A stretch of DNA of 64,000 bases from Bacillus sp. B1-b2 (GCF_009183415.1 NZ_WEHU01000010.1:124001-188000); one strand, 5' to 3'; numbered from the stretch's first letter, positions 17,343-27,663 are shown. Notes: generated from the sequence alone by a model not told the origin. Translations and numbers: made by a program.

Positions 17343-18143
17343 TCACCCTGAAGTACGTATCTTGAGTCTTCGATACACAAATATGATTATTCCGATTCCA
17401 ATTAATACCAAAGAGACAACTTGGGCAATACGTAGTTGTGATGTCAGCATTAAACTATCGGTTCGTAAACCTTCAACGTAAAATCTTCCGATGGAATACC
17501 AAACAAGATAACTTAAGAATAATTCGCCATTCTTCAACTTTAACCTTCTAAGTACAAAAAACAAAATAACAAATCCTAATAGGTCCCATGAAGATTCATA
17601 AAGAAAGGTCGGTACATAATAAGTTCCATCAATAAACATTTGATTGATAATAAAATTGGGTAGATGGAGGCTTTCCAAAAATGCTCTTGTTGTTTCCCCA
17701 CCGTGCGCCTCTTGGTTCATAAAATTTCCCCATCGACCAATTGCTTGTCCAAGAATCAAACTTGGCGCAACAATATCAGCAAGTTTCCAAAAAGAAATAT
17801 TTTTCTTTCTTGTATAAATGATTGCGGTTAAAACGGCACCAATCAACGCACCGTGTATGGCAATTCCACCTTGCCATATGGCAATAATTTGAGACGGATA
17901 TTGTGAATAATGCTCCCACTCAAATGCTACATAATAAATTCGTGCACAAATGATTGCAACTGGTGCAGCAATCATAATAAAGTCAATTATAATATCTTTA
18001 TCCCATCCTAAACGATTGGCCTCTCGTGTCGCTATCCATAACCCTAGTATAATTCCACAGGCAATGATAATACCGTACCAATGAACGGATATTGGTCCAA
18101 GTTCAAGGGCAATTGGGTTTAACGGTTGTACATTATCAGTCAT
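17343..18143 (-). CDS. lgt: Prolipoprotein diacylglyceryl transferase
   Basis: Lgt transfers diacylglycerol from phosphatidylglycerol to the Cys of lipoprotein precursors in the membrane. The 266-residue protein has about seven helices, [14 protein letters not shown] (catalytic His) and the family signature [26 protein letters not shown] is near the end. GGGGAGG stands before the ATG at 18143. Bacilli have a chromosomal lgt elsewhere, so this is probably an extra copy. It fits next to genes for lipoproteins and envelope stress. Confidence 0.92.
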   Translation of the reverse strand: MTDNVQPLNPIALELGPISVHWYGIIIACGIILGLWIATREANRLGWDKDIIIDFIMIAAPVAIICARIYYVAFEWEHYSQYPSQIIAIWQGGIAIHGALIGAVLTAIIYTRKKNISFWKLADIVAPSLILGQAIGRWGNFMNQEAHGGETTRAFLESLHLPNFIINQMFIDGTYYVPTFLYESSWDLLGFVILFFVLRRLKLKNGELFLSYLVWYSIGRFYVEGLRTDSLMLTSQLRIAQVVSLVLIGIGIIIFVYRRLKIRTSG

Positions 18144-18310
18144 ATTTACCTCCCCACAATTATTTTCTCTATCCTCTATAGTAACACAATAATTATCTAG
18201 AAGAATTTGAAATTTTCCGTTCCTTATTATATAAAATCCGTTCACGTTAAAATACAAAATTCTCATTTTCTTGTATAGAAATTGATATAACAAAGGAGTA
18301 TTACTTCTTA
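18144..18310. other. Gap between the sensor kinase and lgt
   Basis: AT-rich spacer of 167 bases, presumably holding the lgt promoter. An in-frame extension of lgt runs into it, but the ribosome site favours the internal ATG. Nothing else was recognised. Confidence 0.4.
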
Positions 18311-19711
18311 TTAATCTAGTGGAAAAGTAATCTGAACCTTCGTCCATTTCCCATACACACTATCGATATCCAAGGTTCCTTGATAAATGTCCAATAACCT
18401 TTTTGCAATCGATAATCCTAGCCCATTCCCACCATGTTTCCTACTTCTTGCTTTATCCACACGATAAAAGCGATTGAGCACAAAAGGTAATTCTTCTTTC
18501 GGGATACCCATTCCATAATCTTTTACCTCAATTGTCAATTCTTTGTCTGTATTTCTTACATTAATCTGTATGACCTTTTCATCTGTTGAATATTTTGTGG
18601 CATTGTCCAATAAAATGATCATGATTTGTTCAAGGTGGCTCTTCAGTATTTTTATAGTAAAATCGGTGTCAACATCTATAGTGGAGGATATTTTAAAATC
18701 ATTATTTATTGTTTGAAAGTTTTCAACAATATCTTCCATAATCTCCTTCATTTTGACTTCTTCCAATGAGTTCATATTTGTAGTGGATTCTTCTGCTCTT
18801 GAGAGAGTCAATAATTCCGAAACTAGGTGAATAAGTCTGTTGGTTTCATTTAAACTTAAATCAATTGAGCGTTCTAAAACTTTTGGATTATCCTTCCCCC
18901 AACGATTGATAAGCGATAAATGTCCATGTATGATGGACAACGGTGTTTTTAATTCATGAGAGGCATCTTCTACAAATTGTTGTTGCTGCTGAAATGACTT
19001 CTCTAAGTTATCCATTAATTCATTAAACATAATTCCTAACTCTGTCATTTCATCTCGTTGCTTGTTAATTAGAACCCTTTCTTTTAGTCCATTCTCTTTT
19101 ATTCTTTTCATTGTTCTTATCATTGAATTAATTGGCTTTAGTAGTTGAAAGGAAATAAGTCTGCCGCCGATTAAACTAAGAAGAATAGCAACCAGTCCTG
19201 CGACGATAACCAACATAAATATTTGATTAATCAAACTATCAAAGTTTTCTAAGTTACGAACTATTTCTACTGTTCCTTTAAAACCATTTACTTCGATTGG
19301 CTTCCTAAATATCAACAAACGATCTCCTTTTGGAGAAAATTCCACCAGTTCCTCTTTTGTTACGTTTTTCGGAGATACCCAACCTTGTGGTACCTCGTCT
19401 GATATCGTAAATAGTGGAGAATTGTTTTCCTTCACAATCCTTATCAGTTGATATTTTTCGTTCAGAACGTCTAAATAGTGTTCACTTTCCGAAACATTCC
19501 CCTTAAAATTTGAATCTTGAATGTACGCGGTTACTTCGTCCATCTTTTTATGAATGGTTTGTTTTTCTTGATTAACTACCCAGTTCTGAATGACAAAATA
19601 CTGCAAAATATTATAAGAAAAAAATAAAAATAGCATTAAAAGGGCAGCCCATAAGGTTAATTTCCATTTAATATTAATGCTTTTTGGAATTAAATCTTTT
19701 ACGTTTCTCAT
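18311..19711 (-). CDS. Sensor histidine kinase, YkoH-like
   Basis: The 466-residue kinase has a helix near 15-35, an extracellular domain of about 130 residues, and a second helix near 165-190 followed by HAMP. The dimerisation box is [16 protein letters not shown] with the phospho-His near 252. The N, G1 and G2 boxes are DNATKYS, DYGMGIP and [13 protein letters not shown]. It overlaps the response regulator gene by four bases (ATGA). The set of regulator, kinase and PepSY protein matches B. subtilis ykoGHI. Confidence 0.9.
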   Translation of the reverse strand: MRNVKDLIPKSINIKWKLTLWAALLMLFLFFSYNILQYFVIQNWVVNQEKQTIHKKMDEVTAYIQDSNFKGNVSESEHYLDVLNEKYQLIRIVKENNSPLFTISDEVPQGWVSPKNVTKEELVEFSPKGDRLLIFRKPIEVNGFKGTVEIVRNLENFDSLINQIFMLVIVAGLVAILLSLIGGRLISFQLLKPINSMIRTMKRIKENGLKERVLINKQRDEMTELGIMFNELMDNLEKSFQQQQQFVEDASHELKTPLSIIHGHLSLINRWGKDNPKVLERSIDLSLNETNRLIHLVSELLTLSRAEESTTNMNSLEEVKMKEIMEDIVENFQTINNDFKISSTIDVDTDFTIKILKSHLEQIMIILLDNATKYSTDEKVIQINVRNTDKELTIEVKDYGMGIPKEELPFVLNRFYRVDKARSRKHGGNGLGLSIAKRLLDIYQGTLDIDSVYGKWTKVQITFPLD

Positions 19712-20388
19712 TCTCTCATCACATACCCCATCCCTCTCATCGTTTGAATATAATTTTCCTTATCTACAGAATCTAGTTTATTTCTAAGATGTCTTACATA
19801 AACATCAACGACATTTGTTTCAATTTCTGCATCATAACCCCAAATATTTTCTAGGAGAACCTCCCTTGTTAGGACACGATTAATATTTTTCATAAACATA
19901 AACAATAAGTCATATTCCTTTTTCGTTAATTCTATCAATTGTTCGCCTTTTTTTAATAACCTTGATTCAATATTTAATTCTAAATCTTTAAATGATAAAA
20001 GCAAGGTAGGCAAATCATTTCGTTTTTCTTCTCTTCTCATAATGACTCTAATTCTCGCTAGTAATTCTTCAATCGCAAATGGTTTTGGGATATAATCATC
20101 AGCGCCACTATCCAGCCCTAATACCCGGTCCATTACGCTATCTCTTGCCGTTATCATAATAATCGGAATATCCTTTACTGCCTTTAATCTTCGGCAAACT
20201 TCGATACCGTTTAACTTTGGCAGCATTAGATCTAAAAGGATCACATCCCAATTTCTTTCTAATGCAAGTTCAAGCCCCTCTCTACCGTCATAAGCAGCCG
20301 TTACATTGTATCCCTCATGCGTTAACTCAAGAACGATAAATTCTGATAGTGCTTCTTCATCTTCAATCACTAAAATATCCAAATTCAT
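19708..20388 (-). CDS. OmpR-family response regulator, YkoG-like
   Basis: The receiver domain has the acidic pair EDE, the phospho-Asp in DVILLDLMLPKLNG, and Thr/Lys in MITARD and YIPKPF. A winged-helix DNA-binding domain ends with VDVYVRHLRNKL and TMRGMGYVM. It is about 227 residues. GGAGG lies only two bases before the ATG at 20388, so a TTG at 20382 may be the true start. It probably controls the PepSY gene behind it and perhaps the envelope genes nearby. Confidence 0.9.
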   Translation of the reverse strand: MNLDILVIEDEEALSEFIVLELTHEGYNVTAAYDGREGLELALERNWDVILLDLMLPKLNGIEVCRRLKAVKDIPIIMITARDSVMDRVLGLDSGADDYIPKPFAIEELLARIRVIMRREEKRNDLPTLLLSFKDLELNIESRLLKKGEQLIELTKKEYDLLFMFMKNINRVLTREVLLENIWGYDAEIETNVVDVYVRHLRNKLDSVDKENYIQTMRGMGYVMRE

Positions 20389-20528
20389 GACCTCCAAACG
20401 TTTCTTTGTCTATTTTGCATTACCTTCAAGATTTGATTAAAATGACACTATTATCTTAAACCAAAAAATAAGGTTACGATACAAAATGCATTTTAATTGA
20501 AATTAGTGGCTCATATAAAATCAATAAG

Positions 20529-20553
20529 TCCTACTTGCTACAAGCAAGTAGGA
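20529..20553. terminator. Hairpin terminator after the PepSY gene
   Basis: TCCTACTTGC and GCAAGTAGGA form a perfect 10-base stem with a five-base loop. It lies between the PepSY gene end (20574) and the response regulator start. Confidence 0.7.
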
Positions 20554-20573
20554 CCCTATTTCAATTTACTTTT

Positions 20574-21242
20574 TTACTCTTGTTCGCTGTCACTTTCGGA
20601 ATCATTTTCATCATCCAAATCAACTTTTAAGACCTTTCCTGTTTTGGCGTCTACTTTTACATCATGTTTCTTTCCTTGGTCGTCTGTTATTTCAACTCCA
20701 TAAACAACAGTTCCATCTTCATCTTCAAGTTCAGTATCCGTTACTTGGCCTTTTACTTCTTTTAAAGCAATGGTTGTACTTTCTTCAGCCGAAATTTTTG
20801 CTTCCTTTTCTAATTGTTGCTGCTCTTGTTCATCGGAAACTTCACTATCCTTATCTTCTTTTTCTTCCTTATCAGCCTTTTCATTTTCGTCATCTGCCTC
20901 TACTTTTAAAACCTTGCCTGTTTTGGCGTCTACTTTTACATCTTGGTTCTTTCCTTGATCGTCAGTAACTTCAACACCATAAACAACGGTTCCATCTTCG
21001 TCTTCAAGTTCTGTCTTTGCTGCTTTTCCAGCAACCTCTTTTAATGCGGCTGAAATCGCTTCTTCCTTAGTGATGGTTGCTTCTTTAGCCAATTGCTGCT
21101 GCTCCTGTTCATCTGTTACCTCTACTTTACTATTACTAGTGTCTGCACTTGCTGCAAATACTGAGGTATTTAGAGCAGTCCCTGCTATTCCTCCTCCAAT
21201 AATTGCTGCTGCCAATGCTGGTACTATAAACTTTTTCTTCAT
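20574..21242 (-). CDS. Secreted protein with two PepSY domains, YkoI-like
   Basis: The 222-residue protein has a signal peptide of about 30 residues ending SVFAAS. Two very similar PepSY domains follow (near 58-115 and 142-200). Each contains TELEDEDGTVVYGVE and DVKVDAKTGKVLKV, and they are joined by a very acidic Lys/Glu/Asp linker. The repeats are so alike that a recent internal duplication is likely. PepSY domains are thought to inhibit peptidases or to sense at the envelope. B. subtilis ykoI stands with ykoGH in the same way. Confidence 0.85.
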   Translation of the reverse strand: MKKKFIVPALAAAIIGGGIAGTALNTSVFAASADTSNSKVEVTDEQEQQQLAKEATITKEEAISAALKEVAGKAAKTELEDEDGTVVYGVEVTDDQGKNQDVKVDAKTGKVLKVEADDENEKADKEEKEDKDSEVSDEQEQQQLEKEAKISAEESTTIALKEVKGQVTDTELEDEDGTVVYGVEITDDQGKKHDVKVDAKTGKVLKVDLDDENDSESDSEQE

Positions 21243-21372
21243 TTGTCTTCCTCCTCATATTGTTAAACTGTGGTACATCCTTATCTTAAGCCCCTACCAT
21301 GAAGTAAGTCTGAATTGAATTTAAAATTTAATTAACCTTTACGTGAAAAAATTTTCATTTTCTTATAGGTTA

Positions 21373-21555
21373 TTATGTGAGTGCCTTTTCCTTCATTACT
21401 TGATTGATCATTATGTCCAATTCTTGACTTATATACAGGGCCTCTTTACTTCTTAATCCATATTTCAACACTACATTATTTAACTCTTGTTGCTTTTCTG
21501 CCAACATTTTTTCAATATCCTGTTTCAGTAAAATTAGGTCTTTTCCCGGAGCCAT
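21373..21555 (-). CDS. Spo0E-like aspartyl-phosphate phosphatase
   Basis: The 60-residue helical hairpin has LLKQDIEKMLAEKQQELN in the first helix and the family core SQELDIMINQVM in the second. Spo0E-type proteins dephosphorylate Spo0A~P and hold back sporulation. It is 10 bases downstream of the ABC-exporter accessory gene and probably co-transcribed with it. Together with the genes at 10150 and 40937 it makes three likely sporulation inhibitors on the element. Confidence 0.85.
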   Translation of the reverse strand: MAPGKDLILLKQDIEKMLAEKQQELNNVVLKYGLRSKEALYISQELDIMINQVMKEKALT

Positions 21556-21565
21556 ATATTATTCC

Positions 21566-22105
21566 TTAAGCAACTCTCTTTCTTCTATTTTTTGTAAAAT
21601 TCAATCCCACAAAAACTAAAACAATAAGCGGGGTTCCCATTGAAACAACTTGTATAATCGTCGGATTAATCTTTGTGTTACCCATAATATCGATGGGAAT
21701 TCCATTACTTGAATATATATCTAAACTATGAGTACTAGCGGCCGTTACATAAAGATAATAATTGCTGGTATACACAAAACGAATGGGAAGGGAGAATTCC
21801 TTTGTTTCACCCGGTTTTAATTCTTTAACTTGTTCCGGTTTATCTGCACTATAGTCTTCCAGATTAACCGTCCATTTTTTTCCCATATCAGCCATTGTAA
21901 TATAGACGACTAGATCTTTTATAGATTGGTTGGTATGGTTCGTTATTTGTGCTTTAACTGTTGTCTCTTTCCCCGGATAATCTTTAACCTGAGTAGGAGA
22001 GATTACTTTAACCTCAACATTAGGTTGTTCCATAGCAAATGCATTTTGCCCAGTAACTACAAATCCTAAAAGTATCGCCAGAACGATTCCTGCCTTTTTT
22101 AACAA
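21566..22105 (-). CDS. Secreted membrane-anchored protein with NEW3-like Ig fold, ABC-exporter partner
   Basis: The 179-residue protein has a signal peptide (ILLGFVVTGQNAFA), a domain of about 100 residues predicted to be beta-rich (VEVKVISPTQVKDYPGKET, LKPGETKEFSLPI), a C-terminal membrane helix and a basic tail (NRRKRVA). The extracellular part resembles NEW3/CARDB-type domains. TTG start after AGGGGAG. It follows the ABC permease with one base between. Its role is unknown, perhaps as an accessory to the exporter. Confidence 0.65.
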   Translation of the reverse strand: MLKKAGIVLAILLGFVVTGQNAFAMEQPNVEVKVISPTQVKDYPGKETTVKAQITNHTNQSIKDLVVYITMADMGKKWTVNLEDYSADKPEQVKELKPGETKEFSLPIRFVYTSNYYLYVTAASTHSLDIYSSNGIPIDIMGNTKINPTIIQVVSMGTPLIVLVFVGLNFTKNRRKRVA

Positions 22106-22106
22106 A

Positions 22107-22862
22107 TTACTCCCCTCCTAAAAAGTCCATTTTTTTACTTGCATAGAATAAGCAAATGATGGATATAGCCAAGAAACATAGCACAGGTAAACTATCCATA
22201 AAGATAGAGAAGAAACCTAATCTATTTACTAGCCAATCCTTTAAAGTCAGCATACTAGCAGAAACTGGACTCAATAAATCAACTAAATATGCAAATCCTG
22301 ACTTTTTCATCGTTGTTGACAGAAACATTGGTATGGCTGTCACTAAAAACAAGACAATCGACAAAAGGGTTGCATTTTTACTTGACGATATCCATGTAGA
22401 AAATGCTAATGACAGCAATGAAAAACTAATAACTAGCGGTAATCCGATTAGATATAAATAGGATAAAATCGTAAGCAACATATTCGTTCCATATGTCAAA
22501 GCATAGAAATAAGGGATAGATATAACCGAAATAATCAACCAAAAAACCAAAATTCCCACTACTTTAGAAAGGATTATTTTCACCTTTGATAAGGGTGTTA
22601 ATAAAAGACTTTCTAAAGTTCCTTGCTCCCTTTCACCAGAAACCATTGTTGATCCTAATATGATAGATACTAAAATACTGATACCAATTAACGCTTTCAT
22701 AAAAGTCATGTTTACTTCGACTTGAGCAAGTAAACTTAGTTCCTTCACCGAGATGAAACTATAGGTCAAACCACTGAATAGAATGGAAATGGCAAAGAAA
22801 ATCCAAACGCCTTTTCGGGAAAAGACATGTTCCCTTATTTCCTTTTTTATTAAACTGGACAT
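22107..22862 (-). CDS. ABC-2 type exporter permease
   Basis: The 251-residue membrane protein has six predicted helices and the ABC-2 permease hallmark GEREQGTLESLLLTPLSKVKIILSK in the second intracellular segment. The start overlaps the ATPase stop. It forms a NatAB-like exporter with the ATPase. The substrate is unknown, and the position next to kinase, PepSY and envelope genes suggests defence against envelope-active compounds. Confidence 0.85.
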   Translation of the reverse strand: MSSLIKKEIREHVFSRKGVWIFFAISILFSGLTYSFISVKELSLLAQVEVNMTFMKALIGISILVSIILGSTMVSGEREQGTLESLLLTPLSKVKIILSKVVGILVFWLIISVISIPYFYALTYGTNMLLTILSYLYLIGLPLVISFSLLSLAFSTWISSSKNATLLSIVLFLVTAIPMFLSTTMKKSGFAYLVDLLSPVSASMLTLKDWLVNRLGFFSIFMDSLPVLCFLAISIICLFYASKKMDFLGGE

Positions 22863-23620
22863 TAGATGCTCCCCCCAACTTCATCAGTTGTTAAACTAAA
22901 GAATATATCCTCTAATGTAGGATTCTCATTCCTTAAGACTAAGCGATAGCCTTTTATTAATTCGTCTAAATACCCTTCTTCAAGCAGTTTACCTTGTTTG
23001 ACAATGGCTACACGATTACAAATTTCTGAGATTTCTTTTAATAAATGTGAAGTGATAAATACAGTAACATTCTGTTCTTGATTTAATCTTGTAATAATCG
23101 ACTGTATATCTTTTTGCCCTTGTGGGTCCAAACCTAATGTAGGCTCGTCAAGAAATATAATAGAGGGCTCATGCACAATAGTTTTCGCAATACCGATCCT
23201 TTGCCTCATCCCTCGTGAATATTGTCCAATTAGAATATCTGCTTTCCCGGCCATTCCTACCCATTCAAGAACCTCTTCAACCCGCGACTTGATCCTTTTC
23301 TTATCAACGCCATAAAGTTCAGCAAATAATTTTAAATATTCTCTTCCAGTCATCCAATTATAGTAACCATGGGATTCAGGCAATACCCCAATTAATTTGC
23401 TTACTAATGCATTTTCACTTTTTACCTCTTTTCCTTCAATGGTTACTGACCCATCACTAGGTTCTATTAACCCATTTAACATTCGGATGGTAGTCGTTTT
23501 CCCTGCACCATTTGGACCTAAAAATCCGTATATGTCACCTTTATTCACTTGAAGATTCAAAGAATCAACAGCCACAAAACCATTGTCATATTGTTTTGTT
23601 AAGTTTGTTGCCTTAATCAT
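22862..23620 (-). CDS. ABC exporter ATP-binding protein (CcmA/NatA type)
   Basis: The 252-residue ATPase has Walker A GPNGAGKTTT near residue 36, signature YSRGMRQR and Walker B IIFLDEPTLGLDP. It is the first gene of a four-gene operon (ATPase, permease, Ig-fold protein, Spo0E-like). The C-terminal residues lack the extra domain seen in bacitracin-type BceA proteins. Confidence 0.9.
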   Translation of the reverse strand: MIKATNLTKQYDNGFVAVDSLNLQVNKGDIYGFLGPNGAGKTTTIRMLNGLIEPSDGSVTIEGKEVKSENALVSKLIGVLPESHGYYNWMTGREYLKLFAELYGVDKKRIKSRVEEVLEWVGMAGKADILIGQYSRGMRQRIGIAKTIVHEPSIIFLDEPTLGLDPQGQKDIQSIITRLNQEQNVTVFITSHLLKEISEICNRVAIVKQGKLLEEGYLDELIKGYRLVLRNENPTLEDIFFSLTTDEVGGSI

Positions 23621-23793
23621 TTCAAATCCTCCTTAATACCCACTTTTTAAGTACAGATTTAATATAAAGAATGACTATGAATCTCTCCCGAAGGTTAAAA
23701 AAATACAAATTAAAATTTTAATGAAAAATTTTTCATAATTGACCATATAAAAAAACTCCACCATTTAGGCGGAGTAGAAATATAAGAATTTAT

Positions 23794-24609
23794 TTATCCT
23801 AAAATAATGACTGCAATTCCAACGACAAAACAATAGATTGAAAAGTAACCGAGTTTTCCCTTTTGCATAATATTAATGAACCACTTTAATGAAAAATAGG
23901 AAGCAACTAAAGAGGCAATAAAGGCTAGTGTATAGGGAAGAAAGAGTTCTCCCATTCTTGGATCATGAATTAAATCGGAAAGCGACAATATCATCCCACC
24001 TACACTAACAGGTATATAGAGAAAAAAGGAAAACTTAAGTGCTGTCCCACGTTTAGTTCCTAAGGCCATAGAAGATACAATGGTTGCACCTGAACGACTG
24101 ATACCCGGTATTAACGCCACAGCCTGAGATAACCCTATTATAATAGAATCCTTGAGAGTTAGTTCGCCATCACCCTTACTACCCTTAAGATTTCGTATTA
24201 ACCAAAGTGCAATACCCGTTATTATTAAGGTGAAGCCAATAACCCTTACGCCTTTAAATATGTCTGCTATTTGGTCCTGAAATAGGACTCCAATAATTCC
24301 AGCAGGTATGGTACCAATAATCAGATAAAGAACAAAATAAAAGTCTTTTTTCATACTTTCAGTTTTATTCGAAACAACTAAATAGGATACACTATTCTTT
24401 GTTAACTGTATTAAATCAGAGCGGTAAATGAACAAAACAGCAAGTAACGAGGCGAAATTGACCAACACCTCAAAACTTAATCCAGAAATTTGTAAGCCGA
24501 AAAAATGTTCGAATAAAACTAAATGTCCACTCGACGATACAGGAATTGGCTCCGTTATCCCCTGAATTAATCCCAAAAATAAATATTTTAATAGTTCAAT
24601 CACATTCAT
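23794..24609 (-). CDS. uppP: Undecaprenyl-diphosphatase
   Basis: UppP recycles the lipid carrier of cell-wall synthesis, and extra copies give bacitracin resistance. The protein of about 271 residues has the catalytic region [14 protein letters not shown] near residue 20 and [10 protein letters not shown] near 165, with eight helices. The TTG at 24624 would add five residues; I prefer the ATG at 24609. It stands close to DedA and PAP2 genes, which act in the same lipid cycle. Confidence 0.9.
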   Translation of the reverse strand: MNVIELLKYLFLGLIQGITEPIPVSSSGHLVLFEHFFGLQISGLSFEVLVNFASLLAVLFIYRSDLIQLTKNSVSYLVVSNKTESMKKDFYFVLYLIIGTIPAGIIGVLFQDQIADIFKGVRVIGFTLIITGIALWLIRNLKGSKGDGELTLKDSIIIGLSQAVALIPGISRSGATIVSSMALGTKRGTALKFSFFLYIPVSVGGMILSLSDLIHDPRMGELFLPYTLAFIASLVASYFSLKWFINIMQKGKLGYFSIYCFVVGIAVIILG

Positions 24610-24633
24610 TGAATCCACGTACAAGCACCCCTA

Positions 24634-25251
24634 TCAGTTGCTGTTCTTTTTTGTTTTCCTTTTAACATAAATAACCAATAAAATAATGAACAACACAGCC
24701 AAGATTGCATAGGCGATGTTCGAATATATGTTCATATAATTAACAATATCATGCCACGATGAACCAACTGCAGCACCCACTTTAATCAAAACAATATTCC
24801 AAATCATTGTTCCCACTGTAGTAAGAAGGAAAAACAACCAAAAATTCATACGTGCCATACCTGCCGGGATGGATATTAAACTTCTAATTAGAGGGATAAA
24901 TCTACAAAAGAAAACAGTCCAAACTCCATATCGATCAAACCATGACTGTGCCTTATAAATATCTTTTCTAGTAAGACGTAAAAAGTGTCCCCATTTGTCC
25001 ACAACTTTTTCAAGCCGATTTACATTAATCAGCATTCCAATAGCATATAGAACAACAGCACCTGCCACTGAACCTGCAGTCGAGGCAACAACTACCCCTA
25101 GTACACTCATATTTGTGGTTGTGGTCATAAAACCGCCAAAAGTTAGGATGACCTCTGATGGGATAGGAGGAAATATATTTTCCAACATAATTAAGAGAAA
25201 TGTCCCCATGTACCCATAACTATTCATTATTTCAGTAATCCAATTTTCCAT
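24634..25251 (-). CDS. DedA family membrane protein
   Basis: The 205-residue protein has the DedA pattern: FLLIMLENIFPPIPSEVILTFGG, a re-entrant loop, FFCRFIPLIRSLISIPAGMARM and a C-terminal helix pair. DedA/UptA proteins are linked to undecaprenyl-phosphate flipping. The start at 25251 follows GGAGAGG. An in-frame stretch of 51 codons upstream is unlike DedA and probably not translated. Confidence 0.88.
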   Translation of the reverse strand: MENWITEIMNSYGYMGTFLLIMLENIFPPIPSEVILTFGGFMTTTTNMSVLGVVVASTAGSVAGAVVLYAIGMLINVNRLEKVVDKWGHFLRLTRKDIYKAQSWFDRYGVWTVFFCRFIPLIRSLISIPAGMARMNFWLFFLLTTVGTMIWNIVLIKVGAAVGSSWHDIVNYMNIYSNIAYAILAVLFIILLVIYVKRKTKKNSN

Positions 25252-25472
25252 AAAAACCTCTCCTTTAGTAGTGGGAAGATCTAAGTTTGTGGTAGCAAAA
25301 AATCGATACCTTAAAAATGTCACCATTAAAGTACCAAATAAGGATGAAAATCCTACTGGTACAATGATTAAAAATTTAATGTTGGGTTTTTCTTTAACCC
25401 ACAATTTTAAAAAATGACACCTAAATTCCCTTTGTCATCCTTTTCATAAATAAATCAACAAAACTCTTGTTC

Positions 25473-26126
25473 TTATAAGAAACTTTCTTTATATTGCTTC
25501 TCTTTATACCTTTGGAAGAACCAAATTGCAACAGTTAGCCATACTGCACTAGCAAAGTACCCTCCGATAATATCGCTCGGATAATGTACCCCCAGATAAA
25601 TGCGGCTAGTACCAATTATGAGGATAAATATACTGCTTAATAAAACAATTGAAGTTCGCCCGAACAGATTAGGAATATGCCGCCAAAGAACAAATGTCAA
25701 AATACCATAAACGGCAAGGGCACTCATTGCATGTCCACTTGGAAAACTATACCCACCAACGTCAATCAACAAATGGAAGTCTGGTCGAGCCCGATGGAAA
25801 AACATTTTTAAAACCTGATTTATCACTTGTGTTCCTATAATAACCGTTCCTAACAAAAGAACTTCTGCCCAGGATCTCAATACCCTATACAAAATAAAGG
25901 ACACTATAAGAAATAAAACCAATACCACAGGAAACGAACCGATAAACGTAAAAAACTTCATGATTGGCGTCAATGTTTCTGATTCAAAACCTTGAATAAA
26001 GGAAATCAATGTTTGATCAAATCGAACAATTTTCTGAGCGCTAATTAGTATCGCTATAAAACTAAAACCAATTAGTGAAACAAGCCCTATGAGAAAAGCA
26101 CTTAATAAATGCCCTTTTGACTTCAT
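25473..26126 (-). CDS. PAP2-family lipid phosphatase
   Basis: The 217-residue membrane protein has the complete three-part phosphatase signature: KMFFHRARP (KX6RP), PSGHA, and SRIYLGVHYPSD (SRX5HX3D). It could dephosphorylate undecaprenyl diphosphate or phosphatidylglycerophosphate. The ATG at 26126 follows TAGGAG. Its place next to uppP and dedA suggests one envelope-lipid module. Confidence 0.88.
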   Translation of the reverse strand: MKSKGHLLSAFLIGLVSLIGFSFIAILISAQKIVRFDQTLISFIQGFESETLTPIMKFFTFIGSFPVVLVLFLIVSFILYRVLRSWAEVLLLGTVIIGTQVINQVLKMFFHRARPDFHLLIDVGGYSFPSGHAMSALAVYGILTFVLWRHIPNLFGRTSIVLLSSIFILIIGTSRIYLGVHYPSDIIGGYFASAVWLTVAIWFFQRYKEKQYKESFL

Positions 26127-26267
26127 TTCGTTACTCCTACTTTCATTTATCAATAAAATGGTATTTTGGAAACATATAATAAAGAGTAACAAGAAAGAAT
26201 GAAAATTTAAGGATTGAATGATTAAAAAAATTTAATGTTGTATTTATTATGTAATTCAAAATAAAAA

Positions 26268-26290
26268 AAGGAGTTTTTATCTCCTTTAAT
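26268..26290 (-). terminator. Hairpin terminator after the GGDEF gene
   Basis: AAAGGAG and CTCCTTT form a short stem around TTTTTAT, 16 bases beyond the GGDEF stop. Confidence 0.55.
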
Positions 26291-26305
26291 AAATGCAGTT
26301 TAAAT

Positions 26306-27181
26306 TTAAACAAATTGAAAATTATTTTTACCTTTTAGTTTGGCTAAATACATGGCTTTATCAGCATTTTTTAATATCTCCTGATAATTTCCACCATTTT
26401 CAGGATAAAAACTAATTCCGATACTAGGGGAAATACTAGATTCCATTCCTTCCAATATGAATGAATCGGACATTTCACTAATTATTCTATCCGCCACATT
26501 TCTACATTCCTCTTTAGTTATATCTTTCAAAACTATAACAAACTCATCTCCTGCTAATCGAAAAACGACATCATTTTTTCGCACACTTCTTTGTAATCTC
26601 TCAGCGACTTGTATTAATAAAGAATCACCAGCAGCATGTCCTAAAGTGTCATTGATTTCCTTAAATCGATCTAAGTCTAAGAACATAACAGAAAATTTTT
26701 GGTTGTATTTCTCACTTTCAGTGATTTCCTTATTAATGTAGTCCTGCAGCATTAATCGATTTGGTAAGCCTGTTAGGTGATCCATATGTGCCAGTTTCTC
26801 AAGCCTATCATTCAATATTTGTAATTCTTTCTTTTGTTGATTTATCTTTATCAAATAGACTGCGGTAAGTACAGTAACGGAAACTTTCACCAAATTTACA
26901 ATAGCAATCATTTCAAATTCCTCTTTGGATATTAACTCCCCCGTTCGAATAAACTCAAAAACTTCCCAAAAGATGTGGATAAGTGAAGATACACATAGTA
27001 TTGTAATACCTGATTTGGTACCAAACCTAAATAAAACAATAAAGATTGAAGGGAGACTTAAGAACCAATAACTGCTAAAGAAATGTATCGGTAAATACCT
27101 TTCCAAAATAATGGGTAAAATTAAAAAGAAAACAACAGGAATCCAAAACATATAATTATTATTTTTTCTGGTAATCTTCAT
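26306..27181 (-). CDS. Membrane diguanylate cyclase (AGDEF variant)
   Basis: The protein of about 291 residues has four to five N-terminal helices, a short coiled coil, and a GGDEF domain starting DHLTGLPNRL. The active loop reads RLAGDEF instead of GGDEF, a variant often still active. The product-inhibition site RxxD (RKND) lies five residues before the loop and is intact. It should make cyclic di-GMP from GTP at the membrane. The start at 27181 follows GGAG. Confidence 0.85.
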   Translation of the reverse strand: MKITRKNNNYMFWIPVVFFLILPIILERYLPIHFFSSYWFLSLPSIFIVLFRFGTKSGITILCVSSLIHIFWEVFEFIRTGELISKEEFEMIAIVNLVKVSVTVLTAVYLIKINQQKKELQILNDRLEKLAHMDHLTGLPNRLMLQDYINKEITESEKYNQKFSVMFLDLDRFKEINDTLGHAAGDSLLIQVAERLQRSVRKNDVVFRLAGDEFVIVLKDITKEECRNVADRIISEMSDSFILEGMESSISPSIGISFYPENGGNYQEILKNADKAMYLAKLKGKNNFQFV

Positions 27182-27378
27182 TTCTCCAACTCCAATAAGA
27201 ATAATTAAATCCTCCAAAAATATATCATCAAATAATGAAATAAATAGTATACCGTTATTAAAAAAATTTTATAATCCGCCATTTCACTAACATGTACTTA
27301 ACTTAAAAGGAGTTTATTATCATCTTTTTTATCAATATGGATCTCTACCTAGTACTTTTTCCTTATTCGCATTTTACC

Positions 27379-27663
27379 TTATAGCCTACCTTTTCTATTA
27401 TATTTTCTGAAAATATGACGTTCATATTGTACAATTTGCGACATCCCTTTGAAGAAGAACAGCGCTTGGTGATCAAAGAATTTCCATCCTGAAGAATCTT
27501 TTAATTTAGACATATAATATGAAAAAAGACCTAATAGCCATGAATGACTGAACGGTCTTTTGTCTTTATACTTTTTAAAAGAGTACCAAAAGAATGTTCC
27601 ATAAAATAAATTGTTCAAATTATATTCTAAATATTTTATACCTTTTACTATCTTTCCTATCAT
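27379..27663 (-). CDS. Small hypothetical protein (family A)
   Basis: The 94-residue basic, aromatic-rich protein (FFWYSFKKYKDKRPF; FFKGMSQIVQYERH) has no known domain. The start overlaps the end of the membrane gene upstream by 44 bases and has only a weak ribosome site. A decayed relative lies at 35195-35390, which supports this frame as a real gene. Confidence 0.5.
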   Translation of the reverse strand: MIGKIVKGIKYLEYNLNNLFYGTFFWYSFKKYKDKRPFSHSWLLGLFSYYMSKLKDSSGWKFFDHQALFFFKGMSQIVQYERHIFRKYNRKGRL

